64,000 nt of DNA. It comes from CAVQCJ01 sp963771835 (lineage in GTDB: Bacteria > Actinomycetota > Actinomycetes > Prado026). Made by a program: the position numbers and the translations under genes. The notes under the pieces are model-generated. The model saw nothing but the letters and a program-made list of their open reading frames with translations, searched no databases and was not told where the DNA came from. The stretch is taken from assembly GCA_963771835.1 (NCBI GenBank), contig CAVYVA010000002.1:372001-436000 (forward strand). The letters are read 5' to 3'. Positions 24,058 through 32,977 of the stretch are shown here, piece by piece (position 1 is the stretch's first letter; each line of letters begins with the position of its first letter).

Positions 24058-25400
24058 TGCGCGATGCCCAGCGCCGAGTAGCTCAGGCCCGGGAACACCT
24101 GGGTCACCGACGAGGCGCCGCAGCGCTTGACCAGCAGCTCGCCGATCAGGTTGCGGTAGTCGGTGGTCGCGGCCAGGTCGCCGTCGTCCAGGGCGGAGTC
24201 GGCCAGTCCGGGCCACGTGCCGTGCACCTTGCCGCCCACGATCCCGCCGCCGAGCAGCAGGACCGCGTTGCCGTGGCCGTGGTCGAGGCCGTGCGAACCG
24301 TTCTCCTCGACCCGGCGGCCGAACTCCGACAGCGTGAGCATGCTCACCCGCCCGGTCAGCGTCGGTCCGAGGTCGGTGAAGAACGCGGCGAGCGCACCCG
24401 ACAGCTCGGTCAGCTTGTCGTGCATCCAGCCCTCGGTGGGGTCGAGGGTCTTGTCGGCCAGTCCCTCGTGCATGTCCCAGTCGCCGTAGTCGACCGCGGC
24501 GACCTGCAGCCCCACGTCCGCCTTGATCAGCCGGGCGACATCCCGCAACGACATGGCCAGGTCGCTGTTCTGGTCGTAGACCGCGGCGTTGTCCGGCGTG
24601 TACCCGGCCGCGGTCAGCGCACGGGTGGTCGCCAGCGCGCCGAGGGTGGTGGCCACCGGCCCCTGCACGGCGAGCGGGCCGCCGGCGTTCAGCGCGCGCA
24701 GCGCCGCGTCCCACGGCGTCAGGTCGTCGCCGGCCCCGGAGAGGTCGAAGTCGTCGATGCGGTAGAGGCCGAGCTCGGGCGCCGGTCCCTGGAACTGCGT
24801 CGTGACGCCGCCGTTGCCGATGGCCGCCGCCTGGAAGGCGGAGCCGATGCCGCGGTCGCCGAGCACGCGGTCGATCCAGCCGGTGCGCAGCGACGAGCCA
24901 GGCGCGGCCTTCTCCATCTCCTCCATCGCCTCGAAGTGCGATCGGGTCGGGTTCACCTGGCCGACTGCGTGCACGACGCCGAACGTCCCCGCGGCCCACA
25001 TCGGCAGCAGTGGCGCCATGGCGGGGTGCAGCCCGAAGCGGTTGTCGTTGCCGTTGCCGGCGTTGCCCAGCGTGAGCAGCGTGCTGTCCGGGACCCGGAT
25101 GTTCGGCCGCGCGGCCACCAGGTCGCTGTCACCGCGCGGCACCACGCAGGACAGGCCGTCGAAGCCGCCGCGGAAGGAGAGCACGACGAGGACGTCCCCG
25201 GCGTAGGCCGGGGTGGAGGCGAAGGCGACCCGGGTGGCCAGCTCACGACCCATCAGCCCGGTCGCCGCGGCCAGGACCGCCGACCGGCGCAGGAACGCGC
25301 GGCGGCCGAAACCGCGCGCGGTCGCCTCGGCGGTCCCCGCACCGGAGCCGGCGGATCCGCCGTGGTCCGGGCAGCCGCAGCTGCGCGGGCTGCTCGTCAT
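24054..25400 (-). CDS. Tat-exported DUF1501 protein
   Basis: 448 residues. A twin-arginine signal GRRAFLRRSAVLAAATGL lies at about 31-48. The body matches DUF1501 (alkaline-phosphatase-like fold): LVVLSFRGGFDGLSCVVP, LHPAMAPLLPMW, WDMHEGL, SEFGRRVEENGSHGLDHGHG and VLLLGGGIVGGKVHG. The Asp/His residues in DWDMH and HGLDHGHG resemble metal ligands of the sulfatase/phosphatase superfamily. It always travels with a DUF1800 partner, here directly upstream (5-bp gap), so the two are probably one exported operon. Function unknown. Confidence 0.88.
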   Translation of the reverse strand: MTSSPRSCGCPDHGGSAGSGAGTAEATARGFGRRAFLRRSAVLAAATGLMGRELATRVAFASTPAYAGDVLVVLSFRGGFDGLSCVVPRGDSDLVAARPNIRVPDSTLLTLGNAGNGNDNRFGLHPAMAPLLPMWAAGTFGVVHAVGQVNPTRSHFEAMEEMEKAAPGSSLRTGWIDRVLGDRGIGSAFQAAAIGNGGVTTQFQGPAPELGLYRIDDFDLSGAGDDLTPWDAALRALNAGGPLAVQGPVATTLGALATTRALTAAGYTPDNAAVYDQNSDLAMSLRDVARLIKADVGLQVAAVDYGDWDMHEGLADKTLDPTEGWMHDKLTELSGALAAFFTDLGPTLTGRVSMLTLSEFGRRVEENGSHGLDHGHGNAVLLLGGGIVGGKVHGTWPGLADSALDDGDLAATTDYRNLIGELLVKRCGASSVTQVFPGLSYSALGIAH

Positions 25401-25405
25401 GCCCG

Positions 25406-27013
25406 TCACCTCAGCGCGTGGTAGACCGAGTCGAGGATCAGGGCGAGGACGTACGGCAGCTTCCAGGTGACGGCGGCATCGGTGGACTTCAGCACGGACG
25501 CGGGGGTCTCGCCGAGGAACGCGACCACCGCGTCGCGCGCTGCCGGCGCCATCTTCTGGTAGACGAGCCGCTGCGCCATCGCGTCGACGAACGCGGCGTA
25601 CGTCGACGGCAGCGGGCTCGGCAGGTACGAGGTCAGCGCGGGCGCCTGCAGCATGGGCGTGTTCTGCGGGTTCTTCGGGTCGAGGTTGCCCACCGGCCAC
25701 CACTGGCCGGCGAGGGCCATGTGCAGGTTCCATCGCTCGAGGGTCTGGTTGGTGGACTGCCAGTCCACTGCGACGTCGGGGTAGCCGTTGGGCATCGGCC
25801 AGGCCAGCGGCATGTGGCCCAGGCTGTCGGACTCCCACCACAGCGCCTGCAGCCCGTCGGTGCCGCTGCCCGGGTCGGGCGTGATGGCGAGCGTGCGGCA
25901 GGAGGAGACCAGGTCCTCGACCGGCCGCTTCACCTTGGTGCCCTGGTGGGTGCGGAACTCAAGGCTGGCGAACAGCTGCTGCAGGACCGGGACGATCGCG
26001 GTGTCGGCGGCGAGGTAGGTCTTCGCCAGCGCCGCGGAGAGCTTGGGCACCGGCTCGTCGGAGACGAACCGCATGACCAGCTTGTCCGCGATTCGCCGCG
26101 CCGTCGCGGGGTGGTGCGCCAGGTACGAGACGTACGCCTTGCCGACGGTGAACCCCCCGGCCTGGTTGGGGTTCGCGTTGCTGAACCCCATCACCTGGAC
26201 CGGACCCACGAAGTGGTTGTCCGGCTGGTACTCGAACAGGCCGTTCTTCGGGTCCGGCGGCTGCCCGTCCGGCCGCCACACGTCGTGCACGCCGAAGCCG
26301 CTCATGATCAGCGCGGAGTTGCGCATGTCGATCTCGGTGTAGCCCGCGTCGACGCCGACCGTGTGCAGCTCGAGCAGCTCGCGCCCGTAGTTCTCGTTGA
26401 AGTCCGGCGGCACGGAATCGGCGTTGTTGAGGTAGCGCATCATGGCCGGGTGGGTCGCGCTGGCCCACAGCAGGTCGGAGAACTTCCCGAGCGCGTAGGC
26501 ACGGATCACCGTGCGGTCGTAGTCGTGCCGGTTGTCCCACACGTCGCTGCTCGGGTTCGTGATGTTCAGGTGGTTGGACCAGAACTCGACCATGACCTCG
26601 AACAGCTGGCGGCGGCTCCACACCATCCGCAGGAGCGTGGCCTGGCCGAGGTCGCTCATCAGGTCCCATGCGCCGCCGTCCAGGTTCGCCCGCGCCTGCG
26701 GGATCGACCAGCTCAGCCGCGGGTAGCGGGCCAGGTAGCTCGCGCACACGGAGTCGCTGATCACCGACGGGTTCAGCTGGGCGCGCAGCCACCCCTGCGG
26801 CCCGGACGACTCGATCTCGGCAACGGCGGCCGGCGACGGTCCGTACGTGAGCCGGCGCAGCAGGTGCATGTTGGTGCTGGTGGTGAGAACGGGACCGCTC
26901 GCCGCCGCCGGGGGGGAGGCGGCGGACGAGACGGCCCCGGAGGCCGCGACGGCGGCGCCTACGAAGGCGACGCGGAAGACGTCACGGCGTGCGACCTGGG
27001 AGGGAGGGGTCAC
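25406..27013 (-). CDS. Exported DUF1800 protein
   Basis: 535 residues. The N-terminus ARRDVFRVAFVGAAVAASG is a probable Tat-type export signal (single RR core). The DUF1800 body shows HLLRRLTYGPSPAAVAEIE, MVEFWSNHLNI, LLWASATHPAMMRYLNN, NENYGRELLELHTVG and GYTEIDMRNSALIMSGFGV, all hallmark blocks of the family. GTG 27013 has AAGGA upstream. First gene of the DUF1800-DUF1501 pair; divergent from the hemoglobin gene. Biochemistry not established to my knowledge. Confidence 0.88.
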   Translation of the reverse strand: MTPPSQVARRDVFRVAFVGAAVAASGAVSSAASPPAAASGPVLTTSTNMHLLRRLTYGPSPAAVAEIESSGPQGWLRAQLNPSVISDSVCASYLARYPRLSWSIPQARANLDGGAWDLMSDLGQATLLRMVWSRRQLFEVMVEFWSNHLNITNPSSDVWDNRHDYDRTVIRAYALGKFSDLLWASATHPAMMRYLNNADSVPPDFNENYGRELLELHTVGVDAGYTEIDMRNSALIMSGFGVHDVWRPDGQPPDPKNGLFEYQPDNHFVGPVQVMGFSNANPNQAGGFTVGKAYVSYLAHHPATARRIADKLVMRFVSDEPVPKLSAALAKTYLAADTAIVPVLQQLFASLEFRTHQGTKVKRPVEDLVSSCRTLAITPDPGSGTDGLQALWWESDSLGHMPLAWPMPNGYPDVAVDWQSTNQTLERWNLHMALAGQWWPVGNLDPKNPQNTPMLQAPALTSYLPSPLPSTYAAFVDAMAQRLVYQKMAPAARDAVVAFLGETPASVLKSTDAAVTWKLPYVLALILDSVYHALR

Positions 27014-27113
27014 TGGTGGAATGTCGTCCTTCGACAGTGCCGCTCCTGAGCGCCCACCCGGGTGATGCGCGGCCGGCTCGGTGCCGTCGGTGCCGGTCTG
27101 GGAAGATCCGCAG

Positions 27114-27524
27114 ATGAGCGAGCCCACTCCGTACGAAGCGATGGGCGGGCGGCCCACCTTCGAGCGGCTGGTCGCCCGGTTCTACGCCGGGGTCGCGACA
27201 GACCCGGTGCTGCGGCCGCTGTACCCCGACGAGGACCTCGGGCCCGCCGCCGTCCGGCTCACGCTGTTCCTGGAGCAGTACTGGGGTGGTCCGCGCACCT
27301 ACTCGGCCGAGCGCGGCCATCCGCGACTGCGGATGCGGCACGCGCCGTTCGCCGTCACACCGGTGGCCAGGGACCGCTGGCTCGCGCACATGCGCGACTC
27401 GGTCGACGAGCTACAGCTCCCGGCCGCGTGGGAGGCGGTGCTGTGGGACTACCTGGTGAACGCGGCCTACAGCATGGTGAACACGTTCGACGACCCGCCT
27501 GACGCCGCGGGCGCGTCCGGCTAA
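27114..27524 (+). CDS. glbO: Group II truncated hemoglobin (GlbO type)
   Basis: 136 residues, full length for trHbO. Blocks: MGGRPTFERLVARFYAGV (B helix, Tyr B10), LYPDEDLGPA, FLEQYWGGPRTYSAERGH, RLRMRHAPFAV (proximal His) and DRWLAHM (Trp G8). It binds O2/NO and is membrane-peripheral in mycobacteria. ATG 27114 has GGAAGA nine bases upstream. Its stop overlaps the convergent hypothetical gene by 4 bp. Confidence 0.93.
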   Translation: MSEPTPYEAMGGRPTFERLVARFYAGVATDPVLRPLYPDEDLGPAAVRLTLFLEQYWGGPRTYSAERGHPRLRMRHAPFAVTPVARDRWLAHMRDSVDELQLPAAWEAVLWDYLVNAAYSMVNTFDDPPDAAGASG

Positions 27525-28252
27525 CCGCCACCGCCGACCGGGCCGAGCAGGGACCACACGCCCAGGTCGAGCCCCAGACCGGTGCCGCTGCCGTCCGGGC
27601 GCAGGGCGACCGAACCGCCGGGGCACGCCAGCCGGACCCACGGCCCCGACTCCAGCGCCCTGACCTCGCCCTCGCGGGAGAGCAGCCCGGTGAGCTCGGC
27701 CGCGTGGGCGGCCCGGAGCGGGACGCCGGCCACCACCGGCCTGGCCCAGATCTCGGCGGCGACCGCCTCGAGGGCAGCCCGCGGCCTGGCGTCCACCGGC
27801 AGCAGGTCGACCCGACGCCGGAACGACTCGACACCCATCCGGACCGCGTCGTGGACCGAGGCCGCGGGCACGGCCGCCAGCTGTCGCCAGCCGCCGCGCG
27901 GCGGGAGCAGGCCGGCCCACGCGGGGCCGGGCACTGCCGCCGGCAGCTCGACCGGGACCGGTTCCGAAACCTCGGGGGGTGCGTCGCGGGGCGCGCCCTC
28001 GGGGGCGACCGCGTCCAGCCGCTCGAGCAGGCGCTGGGCGGAGACCGTCGCGTCGAGCGGTTCCGCGAGCGGTCCGGCCAGGGCGACCGGGCGCAGCGTC
28101 ACCACGTCGAGCGGCGGACCTCCCCAGACGCCGAGCACGGTGGCCGCGCCCTGGACCCGGACCGCACCGCGATCGTCCAGCCCGACCAGCCGCACGAGGT
28201 AGGCGCGCAGCCCGGCCCACTCGTCGGCGCCGGCCAGCAGCAGCACCGTCAC
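27521..28252 (-). CDS. Conserved actinobacterial hypothetical protein
   Basis: 243 residues, not recognised. No signal peptide or membrane segment. It begins TVLLLAGADEWAGLRAYLVR and carries GVESFRRRVDLLPVDARPRA and AAEIWARPVVAGVPLRAAHAA. The order hypothetical-thioesterase-EttA-SSB on one strand suggests a housekeeping neighbourhood. Downstream of the thioesterase on the same strand; the 44-bp gap holds a 17-bp triplicated repeat that carries the thioesterase stop. Confidence 0.6.
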   Translation of the reverse strand: MTVLLLAGADEWAGLRAYLVRLVGLDDRGAVRVQGAATVLGVWGGPPLDVVTLRPVALAGPLAEPLDATVSAQRLLERLDAVAPEGAPRDAPPEVSEPVPVELPAAVPGPAWAGLLPPRGGWRQLAAVPAASVHDAVRMGVESFRRRVDLLPVDARPRAALEAVAAEIWARPVVAGVPLRAAHAAELTGLLSREGEVRALESGPWVRLACPGGSVALRPDGSGTGLGLDLGVWSLLGPVGGGG

Positions 28253-28261
28253 GGGGCCGAC

Positions 28262-28312
28262 GTCACTGGGACGGCTCGCTCACTCGGCGGGCTCCATCAC
28301 TCGGACGGCTCC
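28262..28312. repeat. Three 17-bp tandem repeats at the thioesterase stop codon
   Basis: Units 28262-28278, 28279-28295 and 28296-28312, each a variant of NTCACTCGGACGGCTCC. On the minus strand each ends in GAGTGA or CAGTGA, so TGA is repeated in all three frames after the true stop. Confidence 0.7.
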
Positions 28313-28710
28313 AGGTAGGCACCCAGCCACCCCTTCTCCTGCGCGTTCAGCCGACGCGGCCGTTCGTTGGCGAAGTCGTACGGAACCATCACCGACGCGG
28401 CGCGCGCGTACACCGACCCGTCGTCGTCGTGCACCTCGTACGCCAGCGCGAAGAACGCCGCGCCGATCCTGGTCACCCACACGTCGATCGGCACCGGCGC
28501 GTGCCGGTGCAGCAGCGGCTTGATGTACTTGATCTCGCTGGAGGCCACCAGGATCCCGGACGTCACCTGGTCGACGCCGGACAGCGGCACCGCCTGGAAC
28601 ATCTCGACCCGTGCCTCTTCGACGTACGTCAGGAACTGCACGTTGTTGACGTGCCCGTACGCATCCATGTCGGACCAGCGCATGGCCACCCGGGCGGTGA
28701 AACGCGGCAC
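28297..28710 (-). CDS. Acyl-CoA thioesterase, 4HBT hotdog fold
   Basis: 137 residues, single hotdog domain. The diagnostic segment WSDMDAYGHVNNVQFLTYVE holds the catalytic Asp and the HVNN helix start; IKYIKPLLHRHAPVPIDVWV and a C-terminal PYDFANERPRRL helix complete the fold. It hydrolyses medium- or long-chain acyl-CoA in the cytoplasm. It lies 9 bp downstream of ettA on the same strand. The last codons and stop are duplicated twice in the 3' flank. Confidence 0.88.
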   Translation of the reverse strand: MPRFTARVAMRWSDMDAYGHVNNVQFLTYVEEARVEMFQAVPLSGVDQVTSGILVASSEIKYIKPLLHRHAPVPIDVWVTRIGAAFFALAYEVHDDDGSVYARAASVMVPYDFANERPRRLNAQEKGWLGAYLEPSE

Positions 28711-28719
28711 GATCGCGGC

Positions 28720-30390
28720 CTAGCCGCGGGTGAGCTTGCGGTAGGTGGCGCGGTGCGGGCGGGCCGCCTCCGGGCCGAGCCGCTCGACCTTGTTCGTCTC
28801 GTACGACTCGAAGTTGCCCTCGAACCAGAACCAGGACGAGTCCCCTTCGTACGCGAGGATGTGCGTCGCCACCCGGTCGAGGAACCACCGGTCGTGGGAG
28901 ACCACCACCGCGCAGCCGGGGAACTCGAGCAGGGCGTTCTCCAGGCTGCCGAGGGTGTCGACGTCCAGGTCGTTGGTCGGCTCGTCCAGCAGCAGCAGGT
29001 TGCCGCCCTGCTTGAGCGTCAGGGCCAGGTTGAGCCGGTTGCGCTCGCCGCCGGACAGCACTCCGGCAGGCTTCTGCTGGTCGGGGCCCTTGAAGCCGAA
29101 GGCGCTGACGTACGCGCGCGACGGCATCTCCACCTGGCCGACCTTGATCCAGTCCAGGCCGTCCGAGACGACCTCCCAGAGCGTCTTCTTCGGGTCGATA
29201 CCGGAGCGGTTCTGGTCGACGTAGGAGATCTGCACCGTCTCGCCGACCCGCAGCAGGCCGTCGTCCGGCTTCTCCTCCCCGATCACCATCTTGAACAGGG
29301 TGGTCTTGCCCACGCCGTTGGGGCCGATGACGCCGACGATCCCGTTGCGGGGCAGCGAGAACGACAGATCGTCGATCAGCAGCCTCTCGCCGAACCCCTT
29401 CGCCAGGTGCTCGGACTCCACGACGATGCTGCCGAGCCTGGGACCGGGCGGGATCTGGATCTCCTCGAAGTCCAGCTTGCGGGTCTTCTCGGCCTCGGCC
29501 GCCATCTCCTCGTAGCGAGCCAGCCGCGACTTGCTCTTGGCCTGCCGGCCCTTGGCGTTGGAGCGCACCCACTCCAGCTCGTCGGCGAGCCGTTTGGCCC
29601 GCTTCACGTCCTTGGCGCCCTCGACCTTCAGCCGGGTCTGCTTGGTCTCCAGGTAGGTCGAGTAGTTCCCCTCGTACGGGTACGCGCGGCCGCGGTCGAG
29701 CTCGAGGATCCACTCCGCGACGTTGTCGAGGAAGTAGCGGTCGTGGGTGACGGCGACCACGGTGCCCGCGTACTGCTCGAGGTGCTGCTCCAGCCACTGG
29801 ACCGACTCGGCGTCGAGGTGGTTGGTCGGCTCGTCGAGCAGGAGCAGGTCCGGGGCCTGCAGCAGCAGCTTGCACAGCGCCACCCGGCGCTTCTCGCCGC
29901 CGGACAGGACGGCCACGTCGGCGTCGCCGGGCGGGCACCTCAGCGCGTCCATGGCCTGCTCCAGCTGGGAGTCCAGGTCCCAGGCCTGCCGGTGGTCGAG
30001 CTGTTCCTGCAGGTTGCCCATCTCGGTGAGCAGGGTGTCGTAGTCGGCCTCCGGGTCGGCGAGCGCGGCGGAGACCTCGTTGAAGCGGTCCAGCAGCGCC
30101 CTGGTCTGGGCCACGCCGTCCTGGACGTTCTCCAGCACCGAGCGCGCCTCGTCGAGCTTCGGCTCCTGCTCGAGGAACCCCACCGTGTACCCGGGCGAGA
30201 GGTAGGCGTCACCGTTGGACGGCGTGTCGAGCCCGGCCATGATCCGCAGCACGCTCGACTTGCCCGCGCCGTTCGGCCCGAGAACGCCGATCTTGGCCCC
30301 CGGCAGGAACGACAGTGTCACGTCGTCCAGGACGACCTTGTCGCCGTGCGCTTTGCGCGCACGGCGCATCGTGTAGATGAACTCCGCCAT
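28720..30390 (-). CDS. ettA: Energy-dependent translational throttle protein EttA (ABC-F)
   Basis: 556 residues, standard length. Two ABC cassettes without membrane segments: Walker A GPNGAGKSS and GPNGVGKTT, signatures VLSGGEKRRVAL and VLSGGERNRLNL, and D-loops LLLDEPTNHLD and LLLDEPTNDLD. The linker between them is the basic, coiled P-site tRNA-interaction motif (KRAKRLADELEWVRSNAKGR). EttA binds the ribosomal E site and gates elongation at low ATP. ATG 30390. Confidence 0.95.
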   Translation of the reverse strand: MAEFIYTMRRARKAHGDKVVLDDVTLSFLPGAKIGVLGPNGAGKSSVLRIMAGLDTPSNGDAYLSPGYTVGFLEQEPKLDEARSVLENVQDGVAQTRALLDRFNEVSAALADPEADYDTLLTEMGNLQEQLDHRQAWDLDSQLEQAMDALRCPPGDADVAVLSGGEKRRVALCKLLLQAPDLLLLDEPTNHLDAESVQWLEQHLEQYAGTVVAVTHDRYFLDNVAEWILELDRGRAYPYEGNYSTYLETKQTRLKVEGAKDVKRAKRLADELEWVRSNAKGRQAKSKSRLARYEEMAAEAEKTRKLDFEEIQIPPGPRLGSIVVESEHLAKGFGERLLIDDLSFSLPRNGIVGVIGPNGVGKTTLFKMVIGEEKPDDGLLRVGETVQISYVDQNRSGIDPKKTLWEVVSDGLDWIKVGQVEMPSRAYVSAFGFKGPDQQKPAGVLSGGERNRLNLALTLKQGGNLLLLDEPTNDLDVDTLGSLENALLEFPGCAVVVSHDRWFLDRVATHILAYEGDSSWFWFEGNFESYETNKVERLGPEAARPHRATYRKLTRG

Positions 30391-30410
30391 GGCCGGTCAG
30401 CCTAATGGCC

Positions 30411-30938
30411 TCACGCGGCCGCCCCCGCCGCCGCTGCGCCCGCCGCGGCTCCGCTCGCCGGCTCCTTGCGCCCGGCATCCGCACCGGACCCGGCCGACTC
30501 GGCCGCCATGGCCTCCCGGCCCACCTGCTCGGCCAGCTCGTCGGCCTCGGAGCGGGCGGGACGCTCGCTCTCGCGCGGCTTCATGCGGGTGAACGCCGAG
30601 ACGCCGCGCGCCAGGTCGTGACCGGCGGCGGCTGCCTCGAGCTCGACCGCTGTTCCGGACCGCCCGTCGTCACCGGTCCACTGCCGCATCCGCATCCGGC
30701 CGTGCACGACGACCGGGTCGCCCTTCGACAGCGACGCCGCCACGTGCTCGGCCAGCGAGCGCCAGCAGACCACCGTCACATACAGCGTGTCGAGATCGGC
30801 CCAGCCCCCGCGGCCCCGCTCGAACCGGCGGGTCGTCGACGCGATCCGGAAGCTGCTGATCGGCACTCCGGCCTGGCTGGTGGTGGTCCGCACGTCGGTG
30901 GCGACGTTGCCGACCAGGGTCACGACGGTCTCGTTCAC
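30411..30938 (-). CDS. ssb: Single-stranded DNA-binding protein, SsbB-like paralogue
   Basis: 175 residues. OB fold with NETVVTLVGNVATDV, FRIASTTRRF, LYVTVVCWRSLAEHV and DPVVVHGRMRMRQW. The C-terminus is an Ala/Gly-rich tail without the acidic DDDIPF-type tip that recruits repair proteins. In actinobacteria this marks the second SSB (SsbB), tied to chromosome segregation or competence, not the replicative one. GTG 30938 has GGAGGAG six bases upstream. Confidence 0.88.
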   Translation of the reverse strand: MNETVVTLVGNVATDVRTTTSQAGVPISSFRIASTTRRFERGRGGWADLDTLYVTVVCWRSLAEHVAASLSKGDPVVVHGRMRMRQWTGDDGRSGTAVELEAAAAGHDLARGVSAFTRMKPRESERPARSEADELAEQVGREAMAAESAGSGADAGRKEPASGAAAGAAAAGAAA

Positions 30939-31099
30939 GACAGGCTCCTCCCCGGCCCCGCGGCGGGACCGACCCGGCAGACCCTGCCTGCGAGCCACCG
31001 ACCACCACCAGTGCGGGCGTGGGCCTGTGGACGAACCGCCGCCGACCCCGACCTGTGGGCGGATCCGGTCCCGGCGCGTCGCTCGATGCCCGGCTCAGG

Positions 31100-31121
31100 A
31101 CATGTCCGGTACCGGACATGT
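31100..31121. promoter_or_regulatory. 22-bp perfect palindrome upstream of the SARP gene
   Basis: Left half ACATGTCCGGT (31100-31110), right half ACCGGACATGT (31111-31121), no spacer. GGACATGTCC at 31098-31107 is itself a palindrome, and a third GGACAT follows at 31122-31127. It sits 32 bp upstream of the SARP -10 (31153-31158), so it would cover the -35 region. Strong candidate operator. Confidence 0.65.
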
Positions 31122-31164
31122 GGACATCCGCCGGACGACCGCGGCATTCCACTAGACCGATGAC

Positions 31165-32331
31165 GTGCCCCCTGACGTGTGCTCTGAAGCGCCTGCCCGA
31201 CCGGACCGGCTCCCCACGTACCGGCTGCTCGGACCGCCCGCGGTCCGGGTCGACGGCTCGCTGCGCCTGTGCTCCGGGCCGCGGCAGGCGCTGCTGCTGG
31301 CCATCCTGGCGCTGTCGCCGGGCACCCCGGTCGACAGCGGGCGGCTGTGCGACGCGCTCTGGCCGGGGAACCTGCCGGGCGAGCCCGCCAACGCGCTGCA
31401 GTCCCAGGTCTCGCGCCTGCGCCGTCTGGTCGGCACGGCATCGGTGCTGCTCACCAGCGGCGGCTACGTCCTGCGGGCCGCCCGCGACGACGTGGACGCC
31501 TCCGCGTTCGAGGACGATGTCGTCCAGGCCCGGCGGCAGCTCACCGCCGGTGCGTTCGTCGCCGCGCGCACCGCGGTCACCGATGCCGACCGGCTGTGGT
31601 GCGGCGAGCCGATGGCGGAAGTCCAGGACGACCCCACCGTGCGCCGGGCCACCACGCGGCTGGCCGAGCTGCGGCTGGACGCAGCGGTGGTCCGGGTCGA
31701 GGCCGAGATCGCGCTCGGCCTGCACGACCACGCGGTCGGCCCGCTCAGGGCGCTCGTCGATCAGCACCCGCTGCGCGAGGATCTCTGGGCGCTCCTGGTC
31801 ACGGCGCTGTACCGCTCCGGTCGCACCGCGGACGCGCTGCTCGCGCACCGCCGGGCCCGTCGCGTGCTGGTTCGCGAGCTCGGGCTCGACCCCGGGCCCC
31901 GGCTGCGCGACCTGGAACGCGACATCCTCGGACGCGCGCCGCACCTGGCACCGCCCCCGCACCCGTGCGCGGCGCACGCGCCGCTGCTCGCCGGGCCGTC
32001 CGGCCGCAACCACCTCGCGGACCTGCCCCCGTCCCCCGGACCGCTCGGTCCCAGCGCCGGCTGGGCGGACTACCCGGCGACCAGGCTCTTCCTGGACCGG
32101 CTGCAGCTCGCCCACCCGGACCGCCCCCGGCCCACCCCCGACCGGCAGCAGGCCGCGGACATCGTCACGTTGTGCCGCCTGCTGGCCGGCGAGCCGTTGG
32201 CGATCGAGCTGGCCGCGGCGTCGCTCGGGCCGGAGGGGCTCGGCGGCCTCGCCGACCTGCTGGCCCGGCACCGGCGCTCGGCCGACGCTGTCAACGCGGC
32301 CGACGCAGCTGGTGCCGTCAGACCAAGGTGA
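31165..32331 (+). CDS. SARP-family regulator with remnant of an AfsR-type NTPase
   Basis: 388 residues. The N-terminal OmpR-like winged helix (PTYRLLGPPAVRVDG, GPRQALLLAILALSPGTPV, NALQSQVSRLRRLVG) and the bacterial transcriptional activator domain (DADRLWCGEPMAEV, EDLWALLVTALYRSGRTADA, RELGLDPGPRLRDLERDIL) end near residue 255. The remainder holds ATRLFLDRLQLAHPD and LCRRLLAGEPLAIELAAAS-like sequence. That is the stretch that follows the NB-ARC core in full AfsR proteins, but Walker A and B are absent, so an internal deletion of the NTPase is likely. GTG 31165 is preceded by TAGACC six bases upstream. Confidence 0.82.
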   Translation: MPPDVCSEAPARPDRLPTYRLLGPPAVRVDGSLRLCSGPRQALLLAILALSPGTPVDSGRLCDALWPGNLPGEPANALQSQVSRLRRLVGTASVLLTSGGYVLRAARDDVDASAFEDDVVQARRQLTAGAFVAARTAVTDADRLWCGEPMAEVQDDPTVRRATTRLAELRLDAAVVRVEAEIALGLHDHAVGPLRALVDQHPLREDLWALLVTALYRSGRTADALLAHRRARRVLVRELGLDPGPRLRDLERDILGRAPHLAPPPHPCAAHAPLLAGPSGRNHLADLPPSPGPLGPSAGWADYPATRLFLDRLQLAHPDRPRPTPDRQQAADIVTLCRLLAGEPLAIELAAASLGPEGLGGLADLLARHRRSADAVNAADAAGAVRPR

Positions 32332-32353
32332 CGTCCGGTGGCGGCCCGAACGC

Positions 32354-32977
32354 TCACACGTCCTGCAGCGTGCGGACGGCGAGCAGACCGCCGAAGCCGA
32401 CCAGACCGAGGCCGGCAGCACCGTCGACCACGCGCAGGCCGCGGTCACCGAGCCGGCGCCCGACCAGGTGCAGGCTCACCGCGAGCACGGTGAACCACGC
32501 CATGCTGCCGACCCCGATCCCGACCAGCAGCTCGACCGTGCTGCCCGACGAGGCGGTGAACTGCGCCGTCGTGGCGGCCGCGAACACCGCACCCCACGAG
32601 GCGATGGTCAGCGGGTTCGAGGCCGTCGCGGCCAGCGAGGTGCGCAGCGCCGCGCCCGGCGTCGCGACCTCGTCGTCGGACTCCGCGCCCAGCCGCACCC
32701 GGAACGCCGACCGGATGGTCCGTCCGCCCATCACGATCAGCACGACCGCACCGGCCAGGCCGAGTGCGACGTGCAGGCCGGTGATGCGCAGCAGACCCGC
32801 AGCGCCGACGACGCCGAGGCAGGCGTAGCAGAAGTCGACCACTGCGGCGCCCAGCCCCACGGCCAGCCCGGCGACCAGCCCGCTGCGCAGCGAGGTCCGG
32901 GCGCACAGCAGCCAGATCGGCCCCACCTGCGCGCCGACGACGAATCCGAGGACGAACCCCGCGCCGAGCGCGCTCAT
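32354..32977 (-). CDS. LysE/RhtB-family amino-acid exporter
   Basis: 207 residues, six hydrophobic segments. FVVGAQVGPIWLLCARTSLR is the LysE family N-terminal signature (G-x-x-x-G-P), and SNPLTIASWGAVFAA is the mid-protein NP motif. Exports basic amino acids or related metabolites across the plasma membrane. ATG 32977 overlaps the stop of the upstream MFS gene as ATGA, so the two transporters are coupled. Confidence 0.85.
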   Translation of the reverse strand: MSALGAGFVLGFVVGAQVGPIWLLCARTSLRSGLVAGLAVGLGAAVVDFCYACLGVVGAAGLLRITGLHVALGLAGAVVLIVMGGRTIRSAFRVRLGAESDDEVATPGAALRTSLAATASNPLTIASWGAVFAAATTAQFTASSGSTVELLVGIGVGSMAWFTVLAVSLHLVGRRLGDRGLRVVDGAAGLGLVGFGGLLAVRTLQDV

